NCBI RefSeq assembly: GCF_000195635.1
Contig: NZ_GL882637.1
Coordinates: 28,818-92,817 of the forward strand
DNA from: Bacteroides fluxus YIT 12057
Lineage (GTDB): Bacteria; Bacteroidota; Bacteroidia; Bacteroidales; Bacteroidaceae
Direction of reading: 5' to 3'
Length of the DNA: 64,000 nt
Shown here: in pieces, positions 9,003 through 17,863 of the stretch
Position numbering within the stretch: position 1 is the stretch's first letter
Layout of the letters: each line of letters starts with the position of its first letter
Made by a program: the position numbers and the translations under genes
Notes under the pieces: model-generated
What the model was told of the DNA's origin: nothing
Seen by the model: only the letters and a program-made list of their open reading frames with translations
The model's database searches: none

Positions 9003-9090
9003 TCGTCCGACAATCGTCTAATTATCGTCCGACACCTGTTGCATTATCGTCCGACAGTTGTCGGACGATAATGCAACAGGTGTCGGACGA
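9003..9090. repeat. 22-bp-phased repeat block with perfect 32-bp inverted repeat
   Basis: The 10-mer TCGTCCGACA occurs at 9003, 9025 and 9047 on the plus strand and, inverted, at 9059 and 9081. The spacing within each strand is exactly 22 bp. Arms 9025-9056 and 9059-9090 are perfect 32-bp inverted repeats around a 2-bp centre. No T run follows, so it does not look like an ordinary terminator. It belongs to the same format as the blocks at 21205, 29267 and 44246. Confidence 0.9.
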
Positions 9091-9195
9091 ATAAATTTAT
9101 TCCAAGGAGAAATTAACTGACGGCAACTCCCGGAAGAGTCCAATGCCACAACGGCTCCAGACCGAGCGCCACACGTCCTGCATAACGTGGAAGCC

Positions 9196-9222
9196 GTAAC
9201 CGTATCGTAACAGAATCGTTAC
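9196..9222 (+). promoter_or_regulatory. Pho-box-like 11-bp direct repeats
   Basis: GTAAC at 9196 and 9207 and GTTAC at 9218 recur every 11 bp. This is the spacing used by PhoB-type (OmpR-family) response regulators. Another GTAAC is at 9250. The repeats lie 43-70 bp upstream of the -7 box of a TonB receptor and phosphatase operon, and no TTTG -33 box is present, which suggests activation. The regulator is inferred, not shown. Confidence 0.45.
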
Positions 9223-9265
9223 CCGTTCTTCAACCCACCGTAAAACACACGTAACGGGAACCCTC

Positions 9266-9273
9266 TACTTTTG
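9266..9273 (+). promoter_or_regulatory. -7 box of the TonB receptor-phosphatase operon
   Basis: TACTTTTG matches TAnnTTTG and is followed by GC, a common extension. The expected start of transcription is near 9280, 23 nt before the ATG. Confidence 0.6.
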
Positions 9274-9302
9274 CGGCAGATTATTAACGGATAATAACAA
9301 GT

Positions 9303-12071
9303 ATGAAACAGGTTTTAAGAGCATTCTTATTCTTGCTCCTTTTCACAACAGCCGGCAACGGGGCCATGGCTGACGAAAAAGCAAATATCATCAAACAAGG
9401 AACAGTGCGCGGACGTATCATCGACGCAGCCAAACAAACCCTCCCGGGTGCTTCTATCTACATCGAGAAACTACACACCGGCGTAACAAGCGACGTCAAC
9501 GGCTTCTACACTTTCTCTAACCTTGACCCGGGAACCTATACAGTAAAGGTGAGCTACGTGGGTTACTCCCCCGTGGAACTGAAAATCACCATCCCCGCCG
9601 GACGGACACTGGAAAAAGACGTTGTACTGAATGAAGGCGTAGAGCTGCAGGAGGTAGTGATAGGCGGCGCCTTCCAGGGACAGCGACGTGCCATCAACTC
9701 ACAAAAAAGCACCATGGGAATCACCAACGTCGTCTCTGCCGACCAAGTGGGCAAGTTTCCCGACTCCAACATCGGTGACGCCCTGAAACGCATATCCGGC
9801 ATCAACGTGCAGTATGACCAGGGTGAGGCACGCTTCGGACAAGTGCGCGGCACAAGCGCAGACCTCAGTTCCGTGACCATCAACGGCAACCGCGTCCCTT
9901 CCGCCGAAGGCGACACACGGAATGTACAGCTCGACCTTATCCCCGCCGACATGATCCAGACCATCGAAGTGAACAAAGTGGTGACCTCCGACATGGACGG
10001 CGATGCCATCGGCGGATCCATCAACCTGGTCACGAAAAACTCTCCCTACAAACGTACTGTCGCCGCCACCGCCGGAACCGGCTACAACTGGATAAGCGAG
10101 AAAGCACAGCTGAACCTTGGGTTTACCTACGGAGACCGTTTCTTCAACGACAAACTGGGGCTGATTGTATCCGCTTCTTACCAGAACGCCCCTTCGGGCT
10201 CCTACGACACGGAATTTACCTGGGAGCAGGACGACAACGGAAAAACATACGTCAACGACTACCAAATCCGCCAATATTACGTCACCCGCGAACGCCAAAG
10301 CTACTCTGCCGCACTGGACTGGGACCTCAGCGCCAACCACAAACTGACTTTCAAGGGTATCTTCAACAACCGCAACGACTGGGAGAACCGGTACCGCACT
10401 ACACTGAAAGACCTTGATTCCGACGGCAACGCCACCGTACGCGTGCAGACCAAAGCCGGTACACCGGACAACCGCAACGCCCGCCTGGAGCGCCAGCGCA
10501 CCATGGACTTCGCCCTCGGCGGCGAACACCTCTTCGGAGCACTTTCCATGGACTGGCACGCAAGCTATGCCAAAGCTACCGAAGAACGCCCGAACGAACG
10601 CTACATCGACTTCCAGCTGAAAAAGCAAAAGTTCAACATGGACCTGAGCGACGGACGCCGGCCATACGCCACTCCCAAAGACGGCTATACCATGACGCTG
10701 AATGATGAGTTCAGCCTGAAAGAACTGACCGAACAACAAGAGGACATCAAAGAGCAGGACCTCAAGTTTGCAGCCAACTTCAAATTGCCTTTCAAGAACG
10801 GAAACAAACTGAAATTCGGCGCCAAGGTAGTGCGCAAGACCAAAGACAAAGAAGTCGATTTCTATGAATACTCCCCGCTGGACGAGGATGCCTTCATGAC
10901 CAACAGCCTGAAGAACACGGTGGACCAGACCAACAAGAATTTCATGCCCGACAATAAATACCAAGCAGGAATCTATGCCGGCAAGGAATATGTAGGCTCA
11001 CTGAATCTGAACGACCCTTCCCTCTTCGAGAAAGAACAGGTGCAAGAGGAATTGGCAGGCAACTTCGAAGCCCGCGAGACAGTCACTTCCGGCTACATCC
11101 GCTTCGACCAGAAACTGACAAGGAATGTGGAGCTGATGTCCGGCCTCCGCATAGAAAACACCAGCCTTGCCTATACCGGACGCACATACGACGCCGATGA
11201 AGACCTGACCAGCAAGACAGACCGCCAACGCAACAGTTACGTCAACTTCCTGCCGTCACTGCTCGTCAAATGGAATGTAAACGATGACTTCAAGGTACGC
11301 GGTTCGTTTACCCAGACCTTGTCACGCCCCAAATACTCGGCACTTGTACCCAGCGTCAACATCAAACGTTCCGACAATGAAATCACCATCGGAAACTCCG
11401 ACTTGAAGCCGACCGTATCCTACAACTTCGACCTCAGCGCCGACTACTACTTCCGCAGCATCGGTCTGGTCAGCGCCGGCCTCTTCTACAAAAAAATCGA
11501 TGACTTCATCGTAAACCAGATCAGCACCAACTACGAGTACCAGGGCAATGTATATACCCGCTTCACACAACCCAAGAATGCAGGCAATGCCAATCTGATA
11601 GGCCTGGAGCTCTCCTATCAACGTGATTTCAGCTTCATAGCACCGGCCTTGAAGTGTGTAGGTTTCTACGGGACATATACTTATACCCACTCCCGCATAG
11701 AGAATTTCAACTTCGAAGGACGCGAGAACGAAAAAAATCTCAGCATGCCGGGTTCACCCGAACATACGGCCAACGCCTCGCTCTACTTCGAGAAAGGCGG
11801 ACTGAACCTGCGCCTGAGCTACAACTTCGCTTCCGACTTCATCGACGAAATGGGCGAGAGCACCTTCTATGACCGCTACTATGACAAAGTGAACTACATG
11901 GATGCCAATGCCAGCTATACCTTCGGAAAGAAAGTGAAGACTACCTTCTATGCCGAAGCCAACAACCTGCTGAACCAACCGCTGCGTTACTACCAGGGAA
12001 CGAAGGACCGTACCATGCAGGCCGAATACTATGGAGTGAAGGTTAATGCCGGAGTGAAAATCAATTTTTAA
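9303..12071 (+). CDS. TonB-dependent receptor with carboxypeptidase-regulatory-like N-terminus
   Basis: This outer-membrane active transporter has 922 residues. A signal peptide (MKQVLRAFLFLLLFTTAGNGAMA) is followed by a carboxypeptidase-regulatory-like beta-sandwich (VRGRIIDAAKQTLPGASIYI to VVLNEG, about residues 30-115). Then comes the plug domain (ISGINVQYDQGEARFGQVRG; IEVNKVVTSDMDGDAIGGSINLVTK), typical of the Caulobacter/Xanthomonas-type receptor family, and a 22-strand-type barrel that ends in a terminal Phe (VKINF). It has no SusD partner. A metallophosphoesterase starts 15 nt downstream, so the pair may take up a phosphorylated compound or phosphate released at the surface. The upstream 11-bp repeats fit control by phosphate, but this is inference. 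Confidence 0.93.
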   Translation: MKQVLRAFLFLLLFTTAGNGAMADEKANIIKQGTVRGRIIDAAKQTLPGASIYIEKLHTGVTSDVNGFYTFSNLDPGTYTVKVSYVGYSPVELKITIPAGRTLEKDVVLNEGVELQEVVIGGAFQGQRRAINSQKSTMGITNVVSADQVGKFPDSNIGDALKRISGINVQYDQGEARFGQVRGTSADLSSVTINGNRVPSAEGDTRNVQLDLIPADMIQTIEVNKVVTSDMDGDAIGGSINLVTKNSPYKRTVAATAGTGYNWISEKAQLNLGFTYGDRFFNDKLGLIVSASYQNAPSGSYDTEFTWEQDDNGKTYVNDYQIRQYYVTRERQSYSAALDWDLSANHKLTFKGIFNNRNDWENRYRTTLKDLDSDGNATVRVQTKAGTPDNRNARLERQRTMDFALGGEHLFGALSMDWHASYAKATEERPNERYIDFQLKKQKFNMDLSDGRRPYATPKDGYTMTLNDEFSLKELTEQQEDIKEQDLKFAANFKLPFKNGNKLKFGAKVVRKTKDKEVDFYEYSPLDEDAFMTNSLKNTVDQTNKNFMPDNKYQAGIYAGKEYVGSLNLNDPSLFEKEQVQEELAGNFEARETVTSGYIRFDQKLTRNVELMSGLRIENTSLAYTGRTYDADEDLTSKTDRQRNSYVNFLPSLLVKWNVNDDFKVRGSFTQTLSRPKYSALVPSVNIKRSDNEITIGNSDLKPTVSYNFDLSADYYFRSIGLVSAGLFYKKIDDFIVNQISTNYEYQGNVYTRFTQPKNAGNANLIGLELSYQRDFSFIAPALKCVGFYGTYTYTHSRIENFNFEGRENEKNLSMPGSPEHTANASLYFEKGGLNLRLSYNFASDFIDEMGESTFYDRYYDKVNYMDANASYTFGKKVKTTFYAEANNLLNQPLRYYQGTKDRTMQAEYYGVKVNAGVKINF

Positions 12072-12086
12072 AATAAGTACCAGAAC

Positions 12087-13022
12087 ATGATGAAGAAACT
12101 ATACCTTTTATTATTCGCCGCCCTGCTTTGCCAGGCGGCAACCGCCCAGATCACCGACTATTCCATCTTTGACAAGAAGTTCAACTTCTACGTTGCCAAC
12201 GACCTGGGACGCAACGGCTACTATGACCAGAAGCCCATTGCCGAACTGATGGGGCAGATGGCCGAGAACGGAGCGGATCCCGAATTCGTACTTGCCACCG
12301 GAGATGTACACCACTTTGAAGGCGTACGCAGTGTGAACGACCCGCTTTGGATGACCAACTACGAACTGATTTACAGCCATCCGGAGCTGATGATTGACTG
12401 GTTCCCCTTATTGGGAAACCATGAATACCGCGGCAATACGCAGGCCGTACTCGACTACAGCAAGATCAGCCGCCGCTGGACAATGCCCGCCCGTTATTAT
12501 ACCAAGACTTTCGAAGACAAAGGCGCCACTATCCGCATTGTCTGGGTGGACACCGCCCCGATGATCGACAAATACCGCAACGAAAGCGAGACTTATCCCG
12601 ATGCCTGCAAGCAGGATTGCCAAAAGCAGCTTGCCTGGGTGGACTCCGTATTGACTGCCGCCAAGGAAGACTGGGTCATCGTGGCCGGACACCATCCCAT
12701 CTATGCCGAAACCCCGAAGGACGAAAGCGAACGCCGGGATATGCAAAACCGTCTCGACCCCGTCTTGCGCAAGCACAAGGTGGATATGTATATCTGCGGG
12801 CATATCCATAACTTCCAGCATGTACGCGTGGCAAGCAGCGACATCGACTATATCACCAATTCAGCCGGCTCACTCGCCCGCAAGGTGAAGCCCATCGAAG
12901 GAACCGTATTCTGTAGTCCCGAACCGGGCTTCTCTATCGTGTCGGCCAACAAACGAACACTGGAGCTGCGCATGATCGACAAGAAAGGAAACGTACTGCA
13001 CACGGTGACACGCAGCAAATAA
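12087..13022 (+). CDS. Secreted calcineurin-like metallophosphoesterase
   Basis: This periplasmic or surface phosphatase of the purple-acid-phosphatase-like group has 311 residues with a signal peptide (MMKKLYLLLFAALLCQAATAQ). It carries the metal-binding series of the family: a modified first motif (VANDLGRNGYY), ATGDVHH near residue 71, LLGNHEYRG near 110, VAGHHPIYAE near 195 and ICGHIHNFQHV near 235. It lies 15 nt after the TonB receptor gene and is almost certainly co-transcribed. Its likely job is to free phosphate from an organic ester for uptake. The first motif lacks the usual D-x-H, which may alter metal use. Confidence 0.88.
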   Translation: MMKKLYLLLFAALLCQAATAQITDYSIFDKKFNFYVANDLGRNGYYDQKPIAELMGQMAENGADPEFVLATGDVHHFEGVRSVNDPLWMTNYELIYSHPELMIDWFPLLGNHEYRGNTQAVLDYSKISRRWTMPARYYTKTFEDKGATIRIVWVDTAPMIDKYRNESETYPDACKQDCQKQLAWVDSVLTAAKEDWVIVAGHHPIYAETPKDESERRDMQNRLDPVLRKHKVDMYICGHIHNFQHVRVASSDIDYITNSAGSLARKVKPIEGTVFCSPEPGFSIVSANKRTLELRMIDKKGNVLHTVTRSK

Positions 13023-13082
13023 TCCACCGCACCTCAACATAACTTTTTCATGCAAAAAGGAAGGTTCTGTTGAGGTTTGCAC

Positions 13083-13090
13083 TATCTTTG
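13083..13090 (+). promoter_or_regulatory. -7 box of the antiporter gene
   Basis: TATCTTTG lies 20 nt before the ATG at 13111, after a short inverted repeat (13031-13038 with 13069-13076) that could end the phosphatase transcript. Confidence 0.5.
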
Positions 13091-13110
13091 TATCCAAAAT
13101 AAACATTCTT

Positions 13111-14082
13111 ATGGATATATTGTTTCTTGTCGGAGGACTGCTCCTCATTCTTCTGGGTGCCAACGGACTGACTGACGGCGCCGCTTCTGTCGCCAAACGT
13201 TTCCGCATACCGTCCATCGTCATCGGGCTTACCATCGTCGCTTTCGGTACTTCCGCACCGGAGCTTACCGTCAGCATATCTTCTGCCCTGAAAGGCAGTG
13301 CAGACATCGCCATCGGCAATGTGGTAGGAAGCAATATATTCAACACCTTGATGATCGTGGGCTGTACAGCCCTTTTTGCCCCGATAGCCATCACCCGCAA
13401 TACGCTGAAGCGCGAAATCCCCCTTTGCATCCTCTCGTCCTTCGCCTTGCTGATTTGCGCCAACGACATTTTCCTGGACGGTAGCCGGGAAAACATACTC
13501 AGCATCACCGATGGACTGTTGCTGCTGTGCTTCTTTGCCATCTTCCTAAGCTACACCTTCGCCATCGCAAAAAGAGACGGAGAAATGAAGGAAACCTCGC
13601 AGAGTGAGGAGGAAGAAATCAGACAACTGCCTATGTGGAAATCTGCCTTGTACATTCTCGGCGGACTTGCCGGACTCATCGTCGGAGGCAACTTCTTTGT
13701 AGAGGGCGCCAGCGGCATAGCCCGCAGTCTGGGTGTCAGCGAGTCTGTCATCGGCCTCACGCTCGTGGCAGGCGGAACTTCGCTGCCCGAACTTGCCACC
13801 TCCATCGTCGCCGCCTTGAAGAAAAACCCCGAAATAGCCATCGGCAACGTCATCGGCAGCAATCTCTTCAATATATTCTTCGTGCTGGGCTGTTCGGCTT
13901 CCATCACTCCGCTGCACCTGACGGGCATCACCAATTTCGACCTGTGGGTACTGGTCGGCTCCAGCCTCCTGCTCTGGCTGTTCGGCGTGTTTTTCGGGAA
14001 ACGCACCATCACCCGGATGGAAGGGAGCATTCTGATTCTCTGCTATGTGGCTTACACGGCTGTACTGATATATAGTCTCTGA
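13111..14082 (+). CDS. Calcium/sodium antiporter, YrbG family
   Basis: This inner-membrane cation exchanger of the CaCA superfamily has 323 residues and about ten membrane helices, arranged as two inverted halves. Each half carries the diagnostic alpha-repeat: FGTSAPELTVS with NVVGSNIFNT in the first, and AGGTSLPELATS with NVIGSNLFNIF in the second. The acidic residues in the repeats bind the cation. A hydrophilic loop near residues 150-170 (KRDGEMKETSQSEEEE) separates the halves. It is monocistronic, with its own -7 box upstream and a strong hairpin downstream at 14157. Confidence 0.95.
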   Translation: MDILFLVGGLLLILLGANGLTDGAASVAKRFRIPSIVIGLTIVAFGTSAPELTVSISSALKGSADIAIGNVVGSNIFNTLMIVGCTALFAPIAITRNTLKREIPLCILSSFALLICANDIFLDGSRENILSITDGLLLLCFFAIFLSYTFAIAKRDGEMKETSQSEEEEIRQLPMWKSALYILGGLAGLIVGGNFFVEGASGIARSLGVSESVIGLTLVAGGTSLPELATSIVAALKKNPEIAIGNVIGSNLFNIFFVLGCSASITPLHLTGITNFDLWVLVGSSLLLWLFGVFFGKRTITRMEGSILILCYVAYTAVLIYSL

Positions 14083-14156
14083 CAACAAATCTCCAGACAC
14101 CCTGCAAGGCATTTTAAAGGTTATCACGTCTCTCCAAATAAGGCAAGCCGCACCTC

Positions 14157-14191
14157 GGCATAAAAAATAAGCAAGCTTATTTTTTTATGCC
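14157..14191. terminator. Bidirectional hairpin terminator
   Basis: GGCATAAAAAATAAGC and its near-perfect complement (one extra T) form a 16-bp stem around an AA loop. Runs of A and T within the stem could serve either strand. It ends the antiporter transcript just before the next promoter (14204-14211, TACCTTTG). Confidence 0.65.
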
Positions 14192-14232
14192 CTCAGTTTG
14201 CATTACCTTTGTCGCCTCAATATTAAACAACT

Positions 14233-15369
14233 ATGGCAATTACAATCAAAAAAGTAACCACAAGACGGGAGCTGGAGCGCTTCATCCGTTTCAACTACCT
14301 GCTATACAAAAACAACCCTTATTCCGTCCCCGACCTCTTCGATGACATGCTCAATACCTTCAACAAGAAGAAGAACGCTGCATTCGAATTCTGCGAAGCC
14401 GACTATTTCCTGGCTTATCGGGAAGGTAAAATCGTAGGACGCGTAGCTGCCATCATCAACCACAAGGCCAACCAAACCTGGAACAAGAAGGAAGTCCGCT
14501 TCGGCTGGATAGACTTCATCGACGATGCGGAAGTTTCCGACGCCTTGATTCGCACCGTGGAAAAATGGGGAAAGGAACGGGGAATGACACATATACAAGG
14601 CCCGCTGGGATTCACCGACTTCGATGCCGAAGGCATGCTTGTCGAAGGATTCGACCAGCTCAGCACCATGGCCACCATCTACAACTATCCCTACTACCCG
14701 CAGCACATGGAGCGCATGGGATTCGGGAAGGATGCCGATTGGGTGGAATACAAAATCTACATCCCGGATGCCATACCGGACAAGCACAAGCGTATCTCCG
14801 ACCTCATCCAACGCAAATATAACCTCAAGATAAAGAAATATACGTCTGCCAAGAAGATTGTCCGCGACTACGGCCAAGCCATTTTCGAACTGATGAACGA
14901 AGCCTATCAGCCACTCTACGGCTATTCTGCACTGTCACAACAGCAGATTGACCAGTACCTCAAGATGTACCTGCCCATCCTCGACCTGCGCATGGTGACG
15001 CTGATTACCGATGCCGACGACCAACTGCTTGCCGTAGGAATCTCCATGCCGTCCCTCGCCGAGGCCTTGCAGAAAGCCCACGGCCGTCTGCTTCCTATGG
15101 GCTGGTACCATCTCCTCAAAACTATCTTCTTGAGAAAATACCCGAAAATGCTTGACCTGCTGCTGGTTGCCGTAAAACCGGAATACCAGAACAAGGGCGT
15201 CAATGCACTGCTGTTCTCCGACCTTATCCCCGTCTATCAGAAACTTGGTTTCGAGTATGCCGAAAGTAATCCGGAACTGGAACTGAACGGCAAAGTACAA
15301 GCCCAATGGGAGTACTTCAAGACGGAACAGCACAAACGGAGAAGATGCTTCGTGAAGGAAATCCAATGA
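14233..15369 (+). CDS. GNAT-like N-acetyltransferase family protein
   Basis: This 378-residue cytoplasmic protein is conserved in Bacteroidetes and annotated in relatives as a GNAT-fold acetyltransferase; its substrate is not known. Visible traits are the start MAITIKKVTTRRELERFIRF, an acceptor-like region FLAYREGKIVGRVAAIINHKAN near residue 60, IQGPLGFTDFDAEGML near 130, and a late VKPEYQNKGVNALLFSDLI near 320. The last resembles the acetyl-CoA-binding Q/RxxGxG/A loop. The length suggests two fused GNAT-like halves. A -7 box lies at 14204-14211, and the gene is separate from the parE operon, which has its own promoter. Confidence 0.8.
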   Translation: MAITIKKVTTRRELERFIRFNYLLYKNNPYSVPDLFDDMLNTFNKKKNAAFEFCEADYFLAYREGKIVGRVAAIINHKANQTWNKKEVRFGWIDFIDDAEVSDALIRTVEKWGKERGMTHIQGPLGFTDFDAEGMLVEGFDQLSTMATIYNYPYYPQHMERMGFGKDADWVEYKIYIPDAIPDKHKRISDLIQRKYNLKIKKYTSAKKIVRDYGQAIFELMNEAYQPLYGYSALSQQQIDQYLKMYLPILDLRMVTLITDADDQLLAVGISMPSLAEALQKAHGRLLPMGWYHLLKTIFLRKYPKMLDLLLVAVKPEYQNKGVNALLFSDLIPVYQKLGFEYAESNPELELNGKVQAQWEYFKTEQHKRRRCFVKEIQ

Positions 15370-15397
15370 AAACAGTTTCTTAAAAACTTCCTTGTTT

Positions 15398-15429
15398 TTT
15401 GCGAACCTCCGATTTTATAGTTACTTTTG
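15398..15429 (+). promoter_or_regulatory. Promoter of the parE-coaD-ctp operon
   Basis: TTTG at 15398-15401 and TACTTTTG at 15422-15429 are 20 nt apart, an ideal Bacteroidetes -33/-7 pair. Transcription should start near 15436, 33 nt before the parE ATG. Confidence 0.7.
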
Positions 15430-15468
15430 CGCAAAGCACCTATAAATAGGCATTTAACAACAAACTAA

Positions 15469-17403
15469 ATGGAAGATAACAATAATATGACCCTGCCGCT
15501 GGAAGAGGCTGACCACAACATCACAGAAACCTCTGCTTCCAGCGTGGAATATACCGACGACAACATCCGCCATCTGGACGACATGGAGCATATCCGTGTC
15601 CGTTCAGGCATGTACATAGGCCGTCTGGGCGACGGCTCGCAGAACGATGACGGCATCTATGTGCTGCTGAAGGAAGTTATGGACAACAGCATCGACGAGT
15701 TCAAGATGGGCGCCGGAAAGCGTATAGAAGTGACTATAGAAGACAGTCTGCGCGTCAGCGTCCGCGACTACGGACGAGGCATTCCGCAAGGCAAACTGGT
15801 AGAGGCGGTCAGCAAGCTGAATACCGGAGGTAAATATGACTCGAAGGCTTTCAAGAAAAGCGTCGGGCTGAACGGCGTGGGCATCAAGGCTGTCAATGCG
15901 CTGAGCAGCCGTTTCGAGGTACGCAGCTACCGTGAAGGCAAGGTACGTACCGCCATCTTTGAAAAAGGCACGCTGTTAAGTGACGTGACCGAAGACTCGG
16001 CGGAAGAGAACGGGACCTATATCTTCTTCGAACCGGACGCCACACTCTTTCTGAACTACTCCTTCCAGAACCAGTTTGTAGAAACGCTGTTGCGTAACTA
16101 CACGTATCTGAACACGGGACTTACCTTCATCTACAACGGCCAGCGCATCGTTTCCCGCCACGGACTGGAGGACTTGCTGAAAGACAACATGACCAGCGAA
16201 GGCCTCTACGACATCATCCACCTGAAAGGAGAGGACATCGAGATAGCCTTCACACACACCAACCAATACGGCGAGGAGTACTACTCCTTTGTCAACGGAC
16301 AGCACACTACCCAGGGCGGTACGCACCAGACTGCCTTGAAAGAGCACATTGCCCGCACCATCAAAGAGTTCTACAACAAGAACCAGGAGTATGCCGACAT
16401 ACGCAACGGGCTGGTGGCCGCCATCGCCATCGACGTGGAGGAACCCATGTTCGAGAGCCAAACCAAAACGAAACTGGGAAGCAACAACATGTGGCCCGCC
16501 GCACCGCAGGAGCACAAGCCCGCGGGTCCCACAGTGAACAAATACGTAGGAGACTTCATCAAGACGGAAGTAGATAATTACCTCCACAAGAACCCGCTTG
16601 TGGCCGAAGTGATGCTGCAAAAGATACAGGACTCCGAGAAAGAGCGCAAAGCCATTGCCGGGGTCACCAAGCTGGCACGCGAACGCGCCAAGAAGGCCAA
16701 CCTGCACAACCGCAAGCTGCGCGACTGCCGCTACCACTTGAGTGACGGCAAAGGCAAGGACCAGGAGGCCGAATCGTGCATCTTCATCACCGAGGGAGAC
16801 TCCGCCAGCGGTTCCATCACCAAGAGCCGTGATGTAAATACCCAAGCGGTATTCAGCCTGCGCGGCAAACCGCTCAACTCTTACGGCCTGACCAAAAAAG
16901 TGGTTTATGAGAATGAGGAATTTAACCTGCTGCAGGCAGCCTTGAATATAGAAGACGGCATAGAAACACTGCGCTACAACAAAGTCATCGTCGCCACCGA
17001 TGCCGATGTGGACGGCATGCACATCCGCCTGCTGATCATCACTTTCTTCCTGCAGTTCTTCCCCGACCTGATAAAGAAAGGGCACGTATATATCCTGCAA
17101 ACCCCCTTGTTCCGTGTACGCAACAAGAAGAAAACCAACTATTGCTATACAGAGGACGAACGCATCAAGTCCATCGAGGAACTGGGTCCCAACCCCGAAA
17201 TCACGCGATTCAAAGGTCTGGGAGAAATCTCGCCCGACGAGTTCAGGCATTTCATCGGCAAGGACATGCGTCTGGAACAAGTGTCTCTCCGTAAGACAGA
17301 CCTCGTAAAGGAACTGCTGGAATTCTACATGGGCAAGAATACCATGGAACGGCAAAACTTTATCATCAACAATTTAGTTATAGAAGAAGATTTGGCATCA
17401 TGA
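15469..17403 (+). CDS. parE: DNA topoisomerase IV subunit B
   Basis: This is the ATPase subunit of a type IIA topoisomerase that separates replicated chromosomes. The 644-residue product has the GHKL ATPase motifs ([10 protein letters not shown] near residue 68 with the catalytic Glu, DYGRGIPQG near 103, [14 protein letters not shown] near 138), a transducer domain, and a TOPRIM domain with EGDSASGS near residue 443 and the metal-binding [10 protein letters not shown] near 507. The length is in the GyrB/ParE range. It lacks the long insert of many GyrB proteins, and Bacteroides relatives at this locus are annotated ParE. Its stop overlaps the coaD start by 4 nt (ATGA), so the two are translationally coupled. 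Confidence 0.9.
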   Translation: MEDNNNMTLPLEEADHNITETSASSVEYTDDNIRHLDDMEHIRVRSGMYIGRLGDGSQNDDGIYVLLKEVMDNSIDEFKMGAGKRIEVTIEDSLRVSVRDYGRGIPQGKLVEAVSKLNTGGKYDSKAFKKSVGLNGVGIKAVNALSSRFEVRSYREGKVRTAIFEKGTLLSDVTEDSAEENGTYIFFEPDATLFLNYSFQNQFVETLLRNYTYLNTGLTFIYNGQRIVSRHGLEDLLKDNMTSEGLYDIIHLKGEDIEIAFTHTNQYGEEYYSFVNGQHTTQGGTHQTALKEHIARTIKEFYNKNQEYADIRNGLVAAIAIDVEEPMFESQTKTKLGSNNMWPAAPQEHKPAGPTVNKYVGDFIKTEVDNYLHKNPLVAEVMLQKIQDSEKERKAIAGVTKLARERAKKANLHNRKLRDCRYHLSDGKGKDQEAESCIFITEGDSASGSITKSRDVNTQAVFSLRGKPLNSYGLTKKVVYENEEFNLLQAALNIEDGIETLRYNKVIVATDADVDGMHIRLLIITFFLQFFPDLIKKGHVYILQTPLFRVRNKKKTNYCYTEDERIKSIEELGPNPEITRFKGLGEISPDEFRHFIGKDMRLEQVSLRKTDLVKELLEFYMGKNTMERQNFIINNLVIEEDLAS

Positions 17404-17852
17404 GAAGAGCAATCTTTCCGGGAACATTCGACCCCTTTACCATCGGGCACTCCTCGGTAATAAACCGCGCGCTGACCTTTATAGACGAGATCGTCATAGG
17501 AATCGGTATCAACGAGAACAAAAACACGTATTTCCCTACCGAGAAGCGCGAAGATATGATACGGAACCTCTACCGGAACGAGCCGCGCATCATTGTACAG
17601 TCGTATGACTGCCTGACCATTGACTTTGCCAAGCAGATGAATGCCAATCTGATCATACGTGGCATCCGTACCGTAAAGGACTTCGAATACGAGGAAACCA
17701 TTGCGGACATCAACCGGAAACTGACCGGCATCGAGACCATCCTGCTCTTCACCGAGCCGGAACTTACCTGTGTCAGTTCCACTACCGTGCGCGAACTGCT
17801 GAAATACGGCAAGGACATAAGCATGTTCATACCGGAAGGAATGGAAATATAA
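17400..17852 (+). CDS. coaD: Pantetheine-phosphate adenylyltransferase
   Basis: This cytoplasmic enzyme of coenzyme A synthesis joins 4'-phosphopantetheine and ATP to form dephospho-CoA. It has 150 residues, normal for the family. The nucleotidyltransferase signature [15 protein letters not shown] is at residues 6-20 (T/HxGH motif), [14 protein letters not shown] is near residue 88, and the C-terminal ISSTTVRE-type motif reads [12 protein letters not shown] near 126. It overlaps parE by 4 nt and is 11 nt from the S41 peptidase gene; the three form one operon. Confidence 0.96.
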   Translation: MRRAIFPGTFDPFTIGHSSVINRALTFIDEIVIGIGINENKNTYFPTEKREDMIRNLYRNEPRIIVQSYDCLTIDFAKQMNANLIIRGIRTVKDFEYEETIADINRKLTGIETILLFTEPELTCVSSTTVRELLKYGKDISMFIPEGMEI

Positions 17853-17863
17853 AGAAACAAGAT

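Larger units (their letters stand above)
8915..9302. other. Intergenic region with 22-bp repeats and a possible Pho-type control region
   Basis: This 388-base stretch has no gene. It contains the five-copy 22-bp-spaced repeat block (9003-9090), then three GTAAC-type direct repeats at 11-bp spacing (9196-9222) and a -7 box (9266-9273) that precede the TonB receptor gene. Confidence 0.7.

Noticed and set aside
9025..9090. Invertible promoter segment flanked by inverted repeats
   Set aside because: Only 2 bp lie between the arms, so there is nothing to invert, and no invertase gene is near.
9699..10964. 421-residue minus-strand ORF inside the TonB receptor gene
   Set aside because: It is Val/Gly-rich, as expected for the complement of a barrel gene, and has no ribosome site or motif.
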